Source: Amphimedon queenslandica (Eukaryota > Porifera > Demospongiae > Haplosclerida > Niphatidae). From it: 55,000 nucleotides of DNA. Location of the stretch: positions 201,278-256,277 of the forward strand of contig NW_003546263.1 of assembly GCF_000090795.2 (NCBI RefSeq), read 5' to 3'. Shown in pieces: positions 28,584 through 39,716 of the stretch. The notes below the pieces were generated by a model. That model was not told the origin of the DNA. It made no database searches and saw nothing but the letters and a program-made list of their open reading frames with translations. The number at the start of each line of letters is the position of its first letter. Position 1 is the stretch's first letter. A program made the translations under genes and the position numbers.

Positions 28584-30689
28584 AATCAGAGAGAGGGAGT
28601 GAGTCTTACACCTTACCAGTTGGGTCCAAAGTGACAGCTGGCATTGAGTGCATGTGAGGCTCAGCCACGTACTTCATATCAACTGGTATATCCCTAATTA
28701 AAAAGCACCATTCAACCACGCCCATCACACCCGACTTATTAATATTATTACCATTCCCAAACTCGAAGGCTTTTATCGTCAGACGTAGAGACAAATCTTC
28801 TGTTTTCGTCGACGAAAGTAACCGTGTTCACTGGACCAAGATGTCTGTCGTATTCTTGCACTATCTCACCACTAGTAGTGTCCCACTATAATAATAATAA
28901 TAATTATTATTATATTAAGTAGCAATTGTATCATGATTTACTGTGTATATTTTCTTATCGACGCAGCCAGCAATGAATAGATGCTGCTTATCTTCATCAG
29001 GATTAAAGGCAAGACAGTACGCCGTCTTCTGATTTGTAAAATGATTGATACACTGACCTACAGTATAATAGCACCAACGAGTCCAATACAGTATTGATAG
29101 CTTAAGTCATGTGATGTTACCTGTTTCGGTGTCCCACAGTTTAATGTATCTATCATACGCACAGCTAAGGAACTTTGATCCGTCGTTATTGAAACAAATG
29201 TCCCGTATGGCTTTAATGTGACCCGAATATGTCCTAATGCATCTTCTCTCGTTATATACTTCCCATAACTATTGAGAGAAAGGAGGAGGAGGAGGAGAAA
29301 AAGCAAGACACAAGAGGAAAAATAAAATAAAAATAACCTTACCTTCAGATTATTATCCATAGAACCGGATAAAACCAAATGGCCGGACTTTGGAAACAGC
29401 CTGCAGTTAGACACTGCCTTTGTATGACCACTCCTATAACATGTCACATGGTAATCATACGGTACGACCATTAGCCCAATGCATACCCACAGACTCACCA
29501 TGTGTGGATACACTTCTTTGGTATGAAGCACTTCTCTGGTGGGTCTTCGGATCTTAGATTGATCCCAATGTCTTGAGGTATGTGAAGGAATGAACGGCCC
29601 ATGTAATCAACAGGGTCGTCAACTAAAAAATAGATAAAAAAAGAGGAGGATTTAAATGCAGGGATATTTTCTCCTCTCACTGTGTAGCACTGTAGTCTCT
29701 TCTATTGTTTCTTCCTCCTCATCTCTTCTCTTTTTCTTTAATTTGCTTCCTTTCTGTGCCTCGATTATCGCCTTTTCCTCTGGAGTTGGACAAGACACTT
29801 TTATCTGATCTTTATATTCTCTCCATGGGCCTATAGGACACCACAATAGGCATCAGAATATGTAATAAAACAGAGGAAGTACTTTCTATTTAACCTCAAT
29901 GCCCTCTCTCTCTTTCTCAATTACCTTGGTAGCCATCAATGACAGCAGGGTCTCCTTTTTCTAACCTCTTTCTCTTCTCTCCTGTCCTCACCACTTTCTT
30001 TTCAAAAATGCTAGCCCCTCCGTGTTCCATCATAGTACCCACATCTCCAATATACCTTCATAGAAATCATACATAATAGTGATATGGCATTGCAATGGAC
30101 TCACTCCAATTCATTTCCACTCTTATCAGCCGAAGGATCAACAGCAAAACCTAATAAGTAAATTCGATTGTTAAAATCTAGTCTCCAGTTAAATCTTGCT
30201 GATTTAGCATACCAAAGCTTTGGTAGGTCCTCCGCTGGTTTTCAAATTGAAATAAGTCAATGTGAGCCGGCTCCATGAATCCAGAGAGCATGTTCTTGTG
30301 TGCTAATTGCTGCTGGGTCTTGTTTGGATTAACTGGGCCAACCTTATAATTAATTAATTAATTGATGTTATTAATTTGAAATTTCTACTACCCGACATAC
30401 TTCGGGTGCAAACAGTTGCTCATACGTCGGATTGTAAGTTATTTCTTTTGTCTTCGAGTCAATTCTTAGCAGATTAGTCTGTGGCTCCTGAAATAAATAA
30501 ATTCAAAAATAGTCCACAAAAATTACAATGATGTACTTTGTTCCTGACGGCAGGAGTGCTATTCATTGAAAATTTATCCTTCAGAGATGAGAGAACTTTT
30601 GCTGATTCTTCGTAATTTATTTCAGGAGCATCTTCATCGCTTCCTTCCCCACTGGAGCCATACTCAACCAGAGGGAGGGATGTCGCCAT
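27409..30689 (-). CDS. CDC40: CDC40/PRP17 pre-mRNA splicing factor, WD-repeat
   Basis: About 16 exons. The start [20 protein letters not shown] is acidic, followed by [36 protein letters not shown] and [19 protein letters not shown], the conserved PRP17 N-terminal region. The C-terminal half is a WD40 propeller: [63 protein letters not shown], and [11 protein letters not shown] at the end (TAA 27409-27411). This matches CDC40/PRP17, needed for the second catalytic step of splicing. An intron of about 600 bp (27534-28140) holds three type A repeat units; another holds a long G/A-rich microsatellite. It is divergent from ISCU, with 136 bp between starts. Confidence 0.94.
27565..28065 (-). repeat. 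Palindromic-core repeat family, type A, three units
   Basis: Palindromes lie at 27692-27711 (perfect) and 27878-27897 (one mismatch), a 186-bp period, with a broken third copy near 28049-28070. Orientation is opposite to the copies at 7550, 23755 and 46905. It lies in the penultimate CDC40 intron. Confidence 0.88.
28466..28596 (+). repeat. (GA)n/(GGGA)n low-complexity tract
   Basis: GA runs flank a block of repeated GGGA, ending in a run of nine G. It lies in a CDC40 intron. Several G3 runs with one-base spacers could form a G-quadruplex on the plus strand. Confidence 0.9.
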
Positions 30690-30825
30690 TTTTATAGGTT
30701 TAAAGAAACACAGCACGTGTTTGGAATAAGCGGAAACAATACGAGAATTAGCACATTGCCACGCCCACCACAAAATCCTATAATACACAAACGTGTGCGG
30801 AGTCAAGCAAGCAACAAAGCAAAAC
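30690..30825. promoter_or_regulatory. Shared upstream region, CDC40 / ISCU
   Basis: A 136-bp gap between divergent starts. It contains GCCACGCCCACCAC (30758-30771), a KLF/Sp-type box on the minus strand, and AGCACGTGT near 30712-30720. No TATA box was seen. Confidence 0.5.
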
Positions 30826-31653
30826 ATGTCTTCACTTTTCACACGATTGAGGCCCACTCTCTCTCATCTCTCTCGACACAGCAGAGCAAGAATACTTGTT
30901 GCAGGGTACCACGAGAAGGTAAATGAAGCTTATGTTCTATTTTAAGTACAAAGTGGATCTATTAAAATGCAAATTTGTGGTAGTTTTACATTTCTTCATT
31001 ATAATTTTCAGGTCATTGACCATTATGAAAATCCCAGAAATGTTGGCTCATTTGATAAGAATGATGCTCAAGTTGGTACTGGATTAGTTGGGGCTCCAGC
31101 CTGTGGCGACGTCATGAAATTACAGGTCAGTCATTAGCCAGTCTATTGCTATTAGTCTATTACTATTAACACGTCATTATTCTTCTCTTTTTGTTTTCAT
31201 TTCAGATTAAAGTTGACGATGATGGTAAGATTATTGATGCTAGATTCAAGACGTTTGGTTGTGGCTCAGCTATTGCTTCAAGCTCTCTCGCTACGGAATG
31301 GGTCAAAGGAAAATCTGTAAGACTTTTGGGAGTGAGAAAGTTTAGAAAGAAGACATTTACAAGAATACTAACTCGCGTGACATATTTGACAATGTTGACA
31401 ACATATCTCTCTTAATAGGTCAATGAAGCAACACAGATTAAAAACACTGACATTGCAAAAGAGCTGTCACTACCACCTGTCAAACTTCACTGCTCCAGTA
31501 TGAATTAATAAACATTAGTTTACCTTCATTGATAATCCCTTTCTCTTTATTGTAGTGTTGGCTGAGGATGCTATTAAAGCAGCTCTGAAGGATTACCAAT
31601 TAAAAAGGAAGAGTAAAATGGAAGAGCCAGTAGCAGCTGTTGCTGGTGAATGA
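30826..31653 (+). CDS. ISCU: ISCU iron-sulfur cluster assembly scaffold
   Basis: Five exons. The start [20 protein letters not shown] is a typical mitochondrial targeting peptide. The IscU fold follows: [16 protein letters not shown], the first ligand cysteine in GAPACGD, the second in [14 protein letters not shown], then the chaperone (HSPA9/HscA) recognition motif LPPVK followed by LHCS with the third cysteine. It ends [10 protein letters not shown] at TGA 31651-31653. ISCU is the scaffold on which NFS1 and frataxin build 2Fe-2S clusters, with electrons from FDX2, whose gene lies about 11 kb downstream. One exon could be read through its donor (near 31317), but splicing restores the conserved frame. 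All key residues are present. Confidence 0.96.
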
Positions 31654-31929
31654 CATTTAAGAGAACATTAATTACATCTCAGTCTCACTGTCTCTGTATA
31701 ATTTATGTCTCTTTGTCTTTCCCTCTCAACTCTCATTGCTATTATTGTTCTTGTTATCTGTAATTATCAGTAATTTATTATTATATTGATGTGTGAATTT
31801 AAAAAATTGAATTTTGTCATCAAAGTTAAAGTTTATTATGCAATCATAAAGGTGTCGACGCATGTGAAACGTGAACGGGTCATGAAACAGATAGTATCCG
31901 GAAACCACGTGTAAAGTGTATGACAAAAT
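31654..31929. other. Tandem intergenic gap, ISCU to OXSM
   Basis: This 276-bp region holds the ISCU 3' UTR and OXSM promoter. CCACGTG occurs at 31906-31911 and ACGTTTCACATGC-like sequence near 31860. No gene is visible. Confidence 0.4.
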
Positions 31930-33423
31930 ATGTCACTCAGGAGAAGAGTAGTGGTCACTGGTCTTGGGTTGTGTACTCCTTTGGGTGTTGGCGTCAAGAG
32001 AGTGTGGAAGAATATTCTAGAAGGTCGCAGTGGTATTCGAAGCCTCCCAGAGATTGAAGCATTCAAGGATGCAGCATCTCGTGTTGTGGGTCTCGTCCCA
32101 AGGGGTTCTGGGGAAGGAGAATTTGACGAGGGAGCAATAGTGTCATCATCAGAGAGAAGGACAATGGCTCTGGGCACTTTATATGCTTTGTGTTCGGCGG
32201 AGGAAGCTCTGAATGACTCAGAGTGGCACCCACAGACAAATGATGACAGAATTAATACAGGCGTGTCAATAGGTGGGTGTGTCACTAATTAAATTAATTA
32301 TGCATAATAAATACATTTATTAATAAATGCATTTAGACATGAATAATACATTTACTCTATTATTAATTGAATTGGTGGTCTGACATAGTAGATTATGCTC
32401 TACTGATAGGTACCTGTATACCGGATCTTGAGTCTGTCATCGATGCTGGGAATGCATTGAGGGCTGGGAAAAGTCGTCTTGTCTCGCCATATTTCATCCC
32501 AATAATCCTACCCAACCTTGTGGCCGGTCACGTGTCCATGAGATATAGTTTGAAAGGTCCTAATCACAGTGTATCGACTGCTTGTGCTACTGGACTCCAT
32601 TCTATTGGCGACGCTGCAGCAATGATTGCTAGAGGTAAGGACTATTACATTAATCACTTAGGGAGCCAAACTATATTTAATAACTTAATTCTCTTTTCTA
32701 GGTTCATGCGATGTGATGATTGCTGGAGGCACGGAGGCTTGCATTCATCCTCTGGCCTTTGCTGGGTTTGGGCGTGCAAAAGCTCTCTCAAAAAAATTCA
32801 ACTCTACGCCTTGGCTGGCCTCAAGACCCTTTGATGCCAGGAGAGACGGTTTTGTATTGAGCGAAGGCTGTGGACTTGTGGTCCTTGAAGAGCTAGAGCA
32901 TGCACTCAAAAGAGACGCAAGGATTTATGCCGAAATACTCGGCTATGGGCTTTCCAGTGATGCTCATCATGTTACTGCACCCCATGAGTCTGGAGAAGGT
33001 GCTGTAATGGCTATGAGGATGGCACTGAGAGATGCTGGGGTAAACCCTAACTCTGTTGGTCACATCAACGTCCATGCAACTTCCACGCCACTGGGCGACG
33101 GTATAGAGAATCTAGCAATAAAGAAGGTTTTTGGAGAAGACAGTAAAAAGTTACTCATTTCTGCTTGTAAAGGAGCTCTGGGTCACTTGCTCAGTGCTGC
33201 TGGCTCTGTCGAAGCAATCTTGGCGATCCTCTCTACTGCTGATGGAGTCTGTCCTCAGACTCTCAACATTACCGAACTGAGTGAGGAGTTTGATCTCAAT
33301 TATTGTCAAAACTCACCCGTGGCATGGGAGAGAGAAGGAGGAGAAAGGCGTATTGCGCTCAAGAATTCTTTTGGTTTTGGTGGGACAAATGTCTCACTTT
33401 GCATCGGAGAATATATTAATTAG
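31930..33423 (+). CDS. OXSM: OXSM mitochondrial beta-ketoacyl-ACP synthase
   Basis: Three exons (31930 to about 32270, about 32410-32634, 32701-33423). It is a full KAS II/FabF-type condensing enzyme: RRVVVTGLGLCTPLG at the start, nucleophile cysteine in VSTACATGLHS, catalytic histidines in HATSTPLGD and KGALGHLLSAAGS, and the GFGGTN loop near the end. OXSM elongates acyl chains in mitochondrial type II fatty acid synthesis, which supplies octanoate for lipoate and acyl-ACP for Fe-S and respiratory complex assembly. The predicted start is directly on the enzyme core with only MSLRR before it, so no clear targeting peptide is visible; an upstream exon may be missing or a very short signal is used. 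The preceding gene is ISCU, in the same direction. Confidence 0.94.
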
Positions 33424-33596
33424 ATTTATTTTATTGTTGCATATTTTACTATTCTAATGATTATGAGTGTTCGTGGAGAGTTTGGTTGATGCTAAAATCA
33501 ATTGACACAAAATAACAGATGCACTGAATAATGAAATTTATGTAAAAAGTAAGTAAGTAATAATAATAATACTCTTTCGACTTGCATTGGTGGCTT
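33424..33596. other. Convergent intergenic gap, OXSM / Ig receptor
   Basis: 173 bp between two stop codons, AT-rich, with (AAT)n around 33559-33570. Nothing else was found. Confidence 0.4.
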
Positions 33597-36500
33597 CTAT
33601 ACGTAGTCGTCCTCAGTATCAAGGTTAGCTGTCCTTTCTCTCACAAGATCCAGGACCTTGTTTGTTATGGATACATATTCCGGACCCTCTTCCTCAACTG
33701 GTGGGGGGGATGGTATTGGACTGGGACTCGTGTAGACCTGTGTGTCTTCAATAGAGGAAGGATTGAGAGACATGTAATGGCTTTTACTCGTCCCGGCACT
33801 GGCTACAAAACTAGACGATTTCTCTGTTCCCCTGGTTGGGAACATCTTATGCTGAACGCTCGGCAAGCTGTAGCTATGTTTAGGCCTATTGAGAGGAGGA
33901 GATGGATTGTCATACAGCTCAGATTGCGCTTGAGGGTTTTCATAAACCCCGTCACTATTCTGAACGGAGTGGGATGGAAGAGGAGGCAATGGAGCAGCTG
34001 GAGCATTCATGTCTTCATAATTATATTTGCCTTCCTCTTCTCCTTTCATATCCTCATATAACATATGCTCGGGTGATCCCTTCACAATCTCATCATACAT
34101 TTCCTCTGGGCCAGTGGTGGGGTCTTCATAAACCATCTCTGGAGGTGAGCCTGCCCCTCCTCCTCCGGTAAGAAGTAGTCTAGAGCTAGTAGAATGAGTT
34201 CTTGTTGCTTCCATGTACTCGTAAGAAGACACTTCCTCTCTCTGTCCAAAAGAAGAAGGTAGGAGAGGCGTATTCCCAGTGAGATAAACCGGTGCATTCC
34301 CGCCTCCTGGTACCACGTAGACTGGTTGGGACTCCTTAGGTGCCTCTATTGGACTCATGTCTTTTTCAGGTCCTTTAAAGTTGGTATACCTTGTGCTCAC
34401 TGATTGAAGCTTGACGCCATTGTTCTTCTAAAAAACGGCAAATAATTAATATTTAAAGCTATTGATGTTTGATAAAACTTACAAGCTCTTCAGTCAAACT
34501 CTTAGTAAGGTCCTCAGCACCCCTATACCTCCTATACATTAATAGTTCTTATAATCTTATGTGTAATGCATTCACAATTCAATTACCTTGATTTGCGTTT
34601 CTTTCTACAACAACAGATTGTTACCGAACAACAAATTATGAAAAGCAGCAAGAGGAGTAAGAGTGCAGCCCCAGCTCCACCGACAACATAATAATAATCA
34701 ACGCCTAGAGAAAAACAAAAGGAGAAGAAATAATTATAATTGCTAGCTGCTATTCGTAATTATAATAAACATAATTATCTCAATTTATCATACCTAGTAA
34801 TTGTAGAGTCGTAGGAGTGGTACTAGGACTTATCGTACTAGTACTTGAAGGAGTCACACTGATTGAACTTGATGCCAAAACTGTGAAAAAAAATTTTTCA
34901 TTATTATTATGTGAGCAATGACACATAATTCACACATTATATTAATAACATTCTTGTTGAGCATGACAAATTCTTGTTGAGCATGAAATGTCTGTAGGGA
35001 TTTTCACAGGAGTATGGCATGGTGTTCATGCAGGTTCTTGCTGGAGGTCAAAGTCCCTGCAAGGTGTTTGGCCAAATCTCCCAGAAAATGACTAGGAGAG
35101 AATTCTCCATTTTTATATATTTTTCTGATGCATATACATGTTTTGTGGGAAACCCTGAATATCTGTGTACTTCCATGCCATAAAACTTACCCTCTTGAAC
35201 TAAATTAGCACACAGGTCATCAAAAAACACGCTTGCCTCAGTCTGTGTTTGAGAGGTAGCCATGATTACTGATACTGAGTCAGAAGACTCTGCAATAAAG
35301 TTGATGCTAGCCGAAACCCACTGCCATGAAGTAAGAGAAGGAAAAGGGAGATAGACATTAAGAGAGGGACCAGAAGGAGGAGCAAGTTCAATGACTGGAA
35401 GAGTTGAAAGATCAGACGAACGCATTCTACACCTGAGAATGGAGAGTAGGAAAGAAAGGAGGAAAGGAGGATGATACAATAAGTGTATGAGTATGTGTAC
35501 ACTTTTATCTGTAAAGAGCACATGCTTCTTCACTAACTTAAAATAAAGTGTATAGTTTCCCAGTCCATCAAGACTCAAATTTTGACTAATGGAAGGATTA
35601 GGAACTAGACTGCTAGCGGAGAGAGTGAAGTGTTTCTCTCCTCCACTTTCAGCCACAATGCTATTACTCAGTGACGGATGGTTTGTGGTCCAGCGAGAGA
35701 TGTTTCCCTCAGCAGTGGAATCAGATAGAGAGTTATTAGAGCAGCTGCCATCTAAGGAAGAGGAAGAGAGAGATAGGAGATAAGAGCTATGCAGTCCATT
35801 GAACATGTTGCCACTACCAATCACTTACACGCTCAATATATTAAAAATTAATTATTATCAAAATAAATTTTACGCTCAATTACAATTACATGCTTACCAA
35901 CAACCGTGAGGTTGGCACTAGTGTTTGCCCTATCAGCACTGTTACTACTGACACAAGAGTAGACACCTTCATCTTCCAATGTCACATTTGCTATGACCAG
36001 AGTTGCTACTCTATTCCGTTCAGTCTGTACAACAACTCTTGGTGCATTAGTATTAATATTCACGCCATCTTTATTCCATCTGATCAGTGGTAGGTTGACA
36101 TGGTTGCTTGTATTAGCATAGCAAGCAAACGATATGGTTGAACCAGTTCGTACACTGGCATTTGATAATTGAAAATCTATCATTGGATTTACTGCAGAGA
36201 GAGAGAGAGAGGGGGGGATAGGAAATGTAAAAATAGTGTGATACATTACAGCACTCATTACATTTACATAACAATTATGTGTAATTCTATCCCTCCACTG
36301 CCCCTTACCTACAACATTGACCACAGTGCAATCATCAACACTATCCGCTAGAAGTGAATTACTAATTTCACAGCAATACAGCCCCCAACTATCGCCAGCT
36401 CTATTCCCAAAAACTGTATAGGTGCTTGATGAGCCGTTGTTGTTTAAGTTGACATTGTCCTTACTCCATTGGGAATGGTTGAATGAAGGAACAACAGGAC

Positions 36501-39500
36501 AAGAGAGTGTGACTGACTCAGTCTCGTCAATGAGAATGGATGGACTATTAGGTGATGTATAATTAGCACCTACAGAAAAGAAAAAAATAATCATGATATA
36601 GTACCATCATATACAGACACACGCATACCAAGACTTACCTATATCTGTTACTGTAATGCGTGCTGTATTAGATTCTACTGCACCAAATAAGTTACTAGCT
36701 CTACACATTACATCAATGGTTGCATTGATAGACTTTATGCTCAAGGCATTGACAGGGTCGATAATGTTAAAACCATCCACACCATCAGTCACTGGGTATG
36801 AATCCTGTTAAAAGAGAAAGTGAATAATGCAATGAAAGAGAGTAACATGAATTTTAATTATCTATGTAAATCCAGGCAAATCTTGGCAAAATAGCAACAT
36901 AACAAATGCAGAAATGATGCCAAAAATCACATCAACATTACTTGCGCCATATACACACACACGTATATAATGGCAGATCCAGGGTGGATCTATGAAACAA
37001 CACATTGGTAGAAGAGCTTGCTGCTGCATATAAACAGATACGTCTCCTAATTAAAATTTAAATCTATGAGCCATACCCACACATGTAAGTGACATGGAGC
37101 CCATCTATTCACTTTTCCTAGATCCACTGGCTGTCATTGGATTCAATTACACACTAGGCACATAGCCTAGTAGATGAAGGTGCCAAAATTACAGCACTGC
37201 TATTGAATGGCTCCTGTTGTCACAAACATTTTAATTGCCATTCTTGCATAGAGTAACAATTGATCCATGCATTAATATCTTGTAGGGCACATCAGATATA
37301 TCTTACCACAGTCCATGACACTGTTGGAGGCGGTATACCTTGAACTGAGCAAGGGAGAACGACCCTACTTTCATTACGGGCTTGAATGTTAAAAGGAGGA
37401 ACAGTGATGACTGGACGGCCTGTGAAAGAGATGAGGGAAAAAGAGAAGTAATAGGATAATGCCAAACAAGGAGGAAAGGTTATACAATCATGATTATAGC
37501 AATAATCCAATGCTGCTATATATGACACTACTACTCTGTCAATTAATCTGCAACTTGGTAAGTCTAATATGCTAGGACTGGAATGCTTGGGTTGACATAT
37601 GAGCACTCATTCTATGTCTTCAAAGCTAATTTACCCTACAAGAGATAACACTACTACCGCTGCTACTGAATATACTCTACTACCTCAAAACAGGATTACT
37701 ACTATTGATACTATACTCAAGTACAGGCGTCATTATTAAATACCAAAGATTTGCCTCTCCTCCTCCTCCTCTCTTAAGGCCACCATACACCATGAAACTT
37801 TGTTTCATGAAACATCTTTTATACAGGAGTCAATGGAGCTTGAAACAAAGTTTCATGAAACAAGTTTCATAGTGTATGGTGGCCTTTACTCTTCTCTCAT
37901 TCACTTACTTCCAATAATCAACAGGAAATACAGTGAACTAGTTCCAATCTCGTTACTAGCACTGCAGGTGTAGCTTCCACTGTCTTCTAGGGTAGCGTTA
38001 TCAATGACTAGACTATTCTCTGATATTGTGTACCGGTCACCACTCAGAGGCACGTTATTAAAGTACCAGGAAGGGGCCTTGAGGGTATAAAGGATGTCAC
38101 ACTCAATAGAAGCTGATGCATCAATCATTCCAAAGACAGTAGTTTCATTAGTGGTCCTTAGGGTTGGAGCTGTGACAAGAAATCAATTGTTAATTATTTA
38201 TTTCAAGTATATATACGTAATTACCTTCTGTTTGTTGAACTGAAGAGAAAGAGAGAGGAGAGAGAGAAAGAGTAAGAAAGAGAGAGAAGTAACAAAGAGA
38301 AACAAAACCATAACCACTTTGCCTCATTAACAATCACGTACCTGTCACTGAAACAGATGAATTATAATTTGATATCATTACACTAAAATCTCCTTCATCT
38401 TCAAAATTAGCAGCAGGCACATTCCACGTAGCCAGTAAAGGCTTAGGAGGACTTATAAGTGACCCATTGGACTGTGGGTCAATGCACTGAGAAATGAAAG
38501 CAGTACTCATACTTCCTGGTCGGGGCAAACTTATGCCTCTATTAGAGTTTGTGTGAGAAAAAGAAACTTCACCGCTTCCAAATATCCTCCATTCTAAGAT
38601 GAGGGGGTCACTGGGTTGAAGGGTGTACTGAGCTTCATTAAGGCTCTGTATTCCGTCAGGACCTAAAGAATGACAAATCACTACATGAACTGAAAATGGT
38701 CTTACGAAATGTTAAATAATATTTTAAAGCAAATCATGCATAATTAATATTACTCATGGGGGCATGTTGAAACAGGATATAAATATAGGACATCCTGTCA
38801 GTGTTAGCAGGGTTCATGATATCACATGTTCAATTATAGAACTGACAAAAATACCTCATGTCCATGGATGGACTGAATGATAATGCTCACTTGTATATAC
38901 GATATATACCAACAAACAGTATACAAACAGAATTAATAATGACTCATGCTAAATTACTGTTAGGATAGTTAGTACACAGTGAAGCTAGCTAGGTGGTACA
39001 GTTTAAATGTAATGAAGTGTATAAAATAACGAACCATAAACAATCTGAAATGTAGCTCTTAATGAGCCAGGCAAACGTGTAAAGTTAACCTCCACAGCAC
39101 CATAATCATTGCCAGCTATAAGCTCAGTATCAAAATAAAGGATAGTTCGTGAAGACTCATTCATAGCACAAGCACCAGGACCTAGAGAGATGTCGCTGCA
39201 ATAGTAGCCCTGGTGTTGATTGGCTGGAACTATCCTTAAAGTGGATTGGAGGACATTATAGTCAGTAGTGTTGCTGGATAAGCAGATACGCTGGTCTAGT
39301 CCAGGGCCACTGCTATTTGTCACAATGCCTACAAAAGATTAATAAATTTTGCACAATCAGAAATGGAAGACTCTTACTGTATTGTGCAGTCTTGTTGACG
39401 TTGTTAGTAGTACCATTGCAAGCTGGAATCAAGTTAGGACAGTCTTGAGAGAAACAAGACGAGAAGAGAAGTAGGAAGAAGAAAGGGAGAGATAGAGCAG

Positions 39501-39522
39501 GAGCCACTTCGATCATTTTCAT
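33597..39522 (-). CDS. Immunoglobulin-type single-pass receptor with tyrosine-rich tail
   Basis: A many-exon gene starting MKMIEVAPALSLPFFFLLLFSSCFS (signal peptide). Two divergent cysteine-containing exons (39003-39323, 38334-38681) precede at least four Ig domains, recognised by C...W...DxGxYxC: SIECDILY/GSYTCSAS near 38000, VLPCSVQG/VMCRASN near 37340 and 36700, TLSCPVV/WGLYCCEI near 36400, and FACYAN/EGVYSCVSS near 36000. A juxtamembrane beta-rich region (35190-35830) precedes one membrane span (AGAALLLLLLLFIICC) with basic stop-transfer CCCRKKRKSR. The tail of about 290 residues has no kinase but carries about ten tyrosine motifs (YEYM, YEDP, YDEI, YEDM twice, YENP, YDNP, HYMSL, VYTSP, EYVSI) and ends DDYV. 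No orthologue recognised. Surface recognition or adhesion with phosphotyrosine signalling is inferred. Confidence 0.82.
34951..34990. repeat. Two-copy 20-bp direct repeat
   Basis: TTCTTGTTGAGCATGACAAA is followed directly by a near-identical copy differing only at the end. It lies in an Ig-receptor intron. Confidence 0.75.
35045..35145 (+). repeat. Palindromic-core repeat family, type A, fragment
   Basis: GTCAAAGTCCCTG, TTTGGCCAAAT, AATGACTAGGAGAGAATTC and GATGCATATACATG match the type A unit, with the palindrome core collapsed to CCCTGCAAGG. It lies in an Ig-receptor intron. Confidence 0.75.
37777..37885. mobile_element. 109-bp MITE with TTA target duplication
   Basis: Ends are AGGCCACCATACAC and its reverse complement, continuing inward as ATGAAACTT and GTTTCATGAAAC. 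Flanking TTA triplets at 37774-37776 and 37886-37888 look like a target site duplication. A 3-bp TWA duplication is typical of PIF/Harbinger elements. It is non-coding and inside an intron between two Ig exons. Confidence 0.8.
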
Positions 39523-39716
39523 AACTTTCTGTCAAGTAGATAAAGACCTACGCCTACAAGCCCACGCAAAAATAAATTAAAATTTCTCAATAAAATAAAT
39601 AATAATAACAACAATAAAATAGAGGCTGAGTGGATGCAGCAGATATTACATACTAGACTGAAGTTTAATGATAAATTATAGAGCTAAAGAGAGAGCAAAC
39701 TATTTGTATCCTTCCC

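Noticed and set aside
28440..28634. Plus-strand open frame made of RE/GR repeats
   Set aside because: It is a translation of the GA microsatellite in a CDC40 intron.
34060..34130. Classical ITAM in the Ig-receptor tail (YDEI followed by YEDM)
   Set aside because: The spacing is nine residues and the second motif ends in M, so it does not meet YxxL/I-x6-8-YxxL/I; reported only as separate tyrosine motifs.
33582..34171. Plus-strand open frames near the OXSM 3' end
   Set aside because: They are antisense to the Ig-receptor tail exon, whose product has coherent tyrosine and proline motifs.
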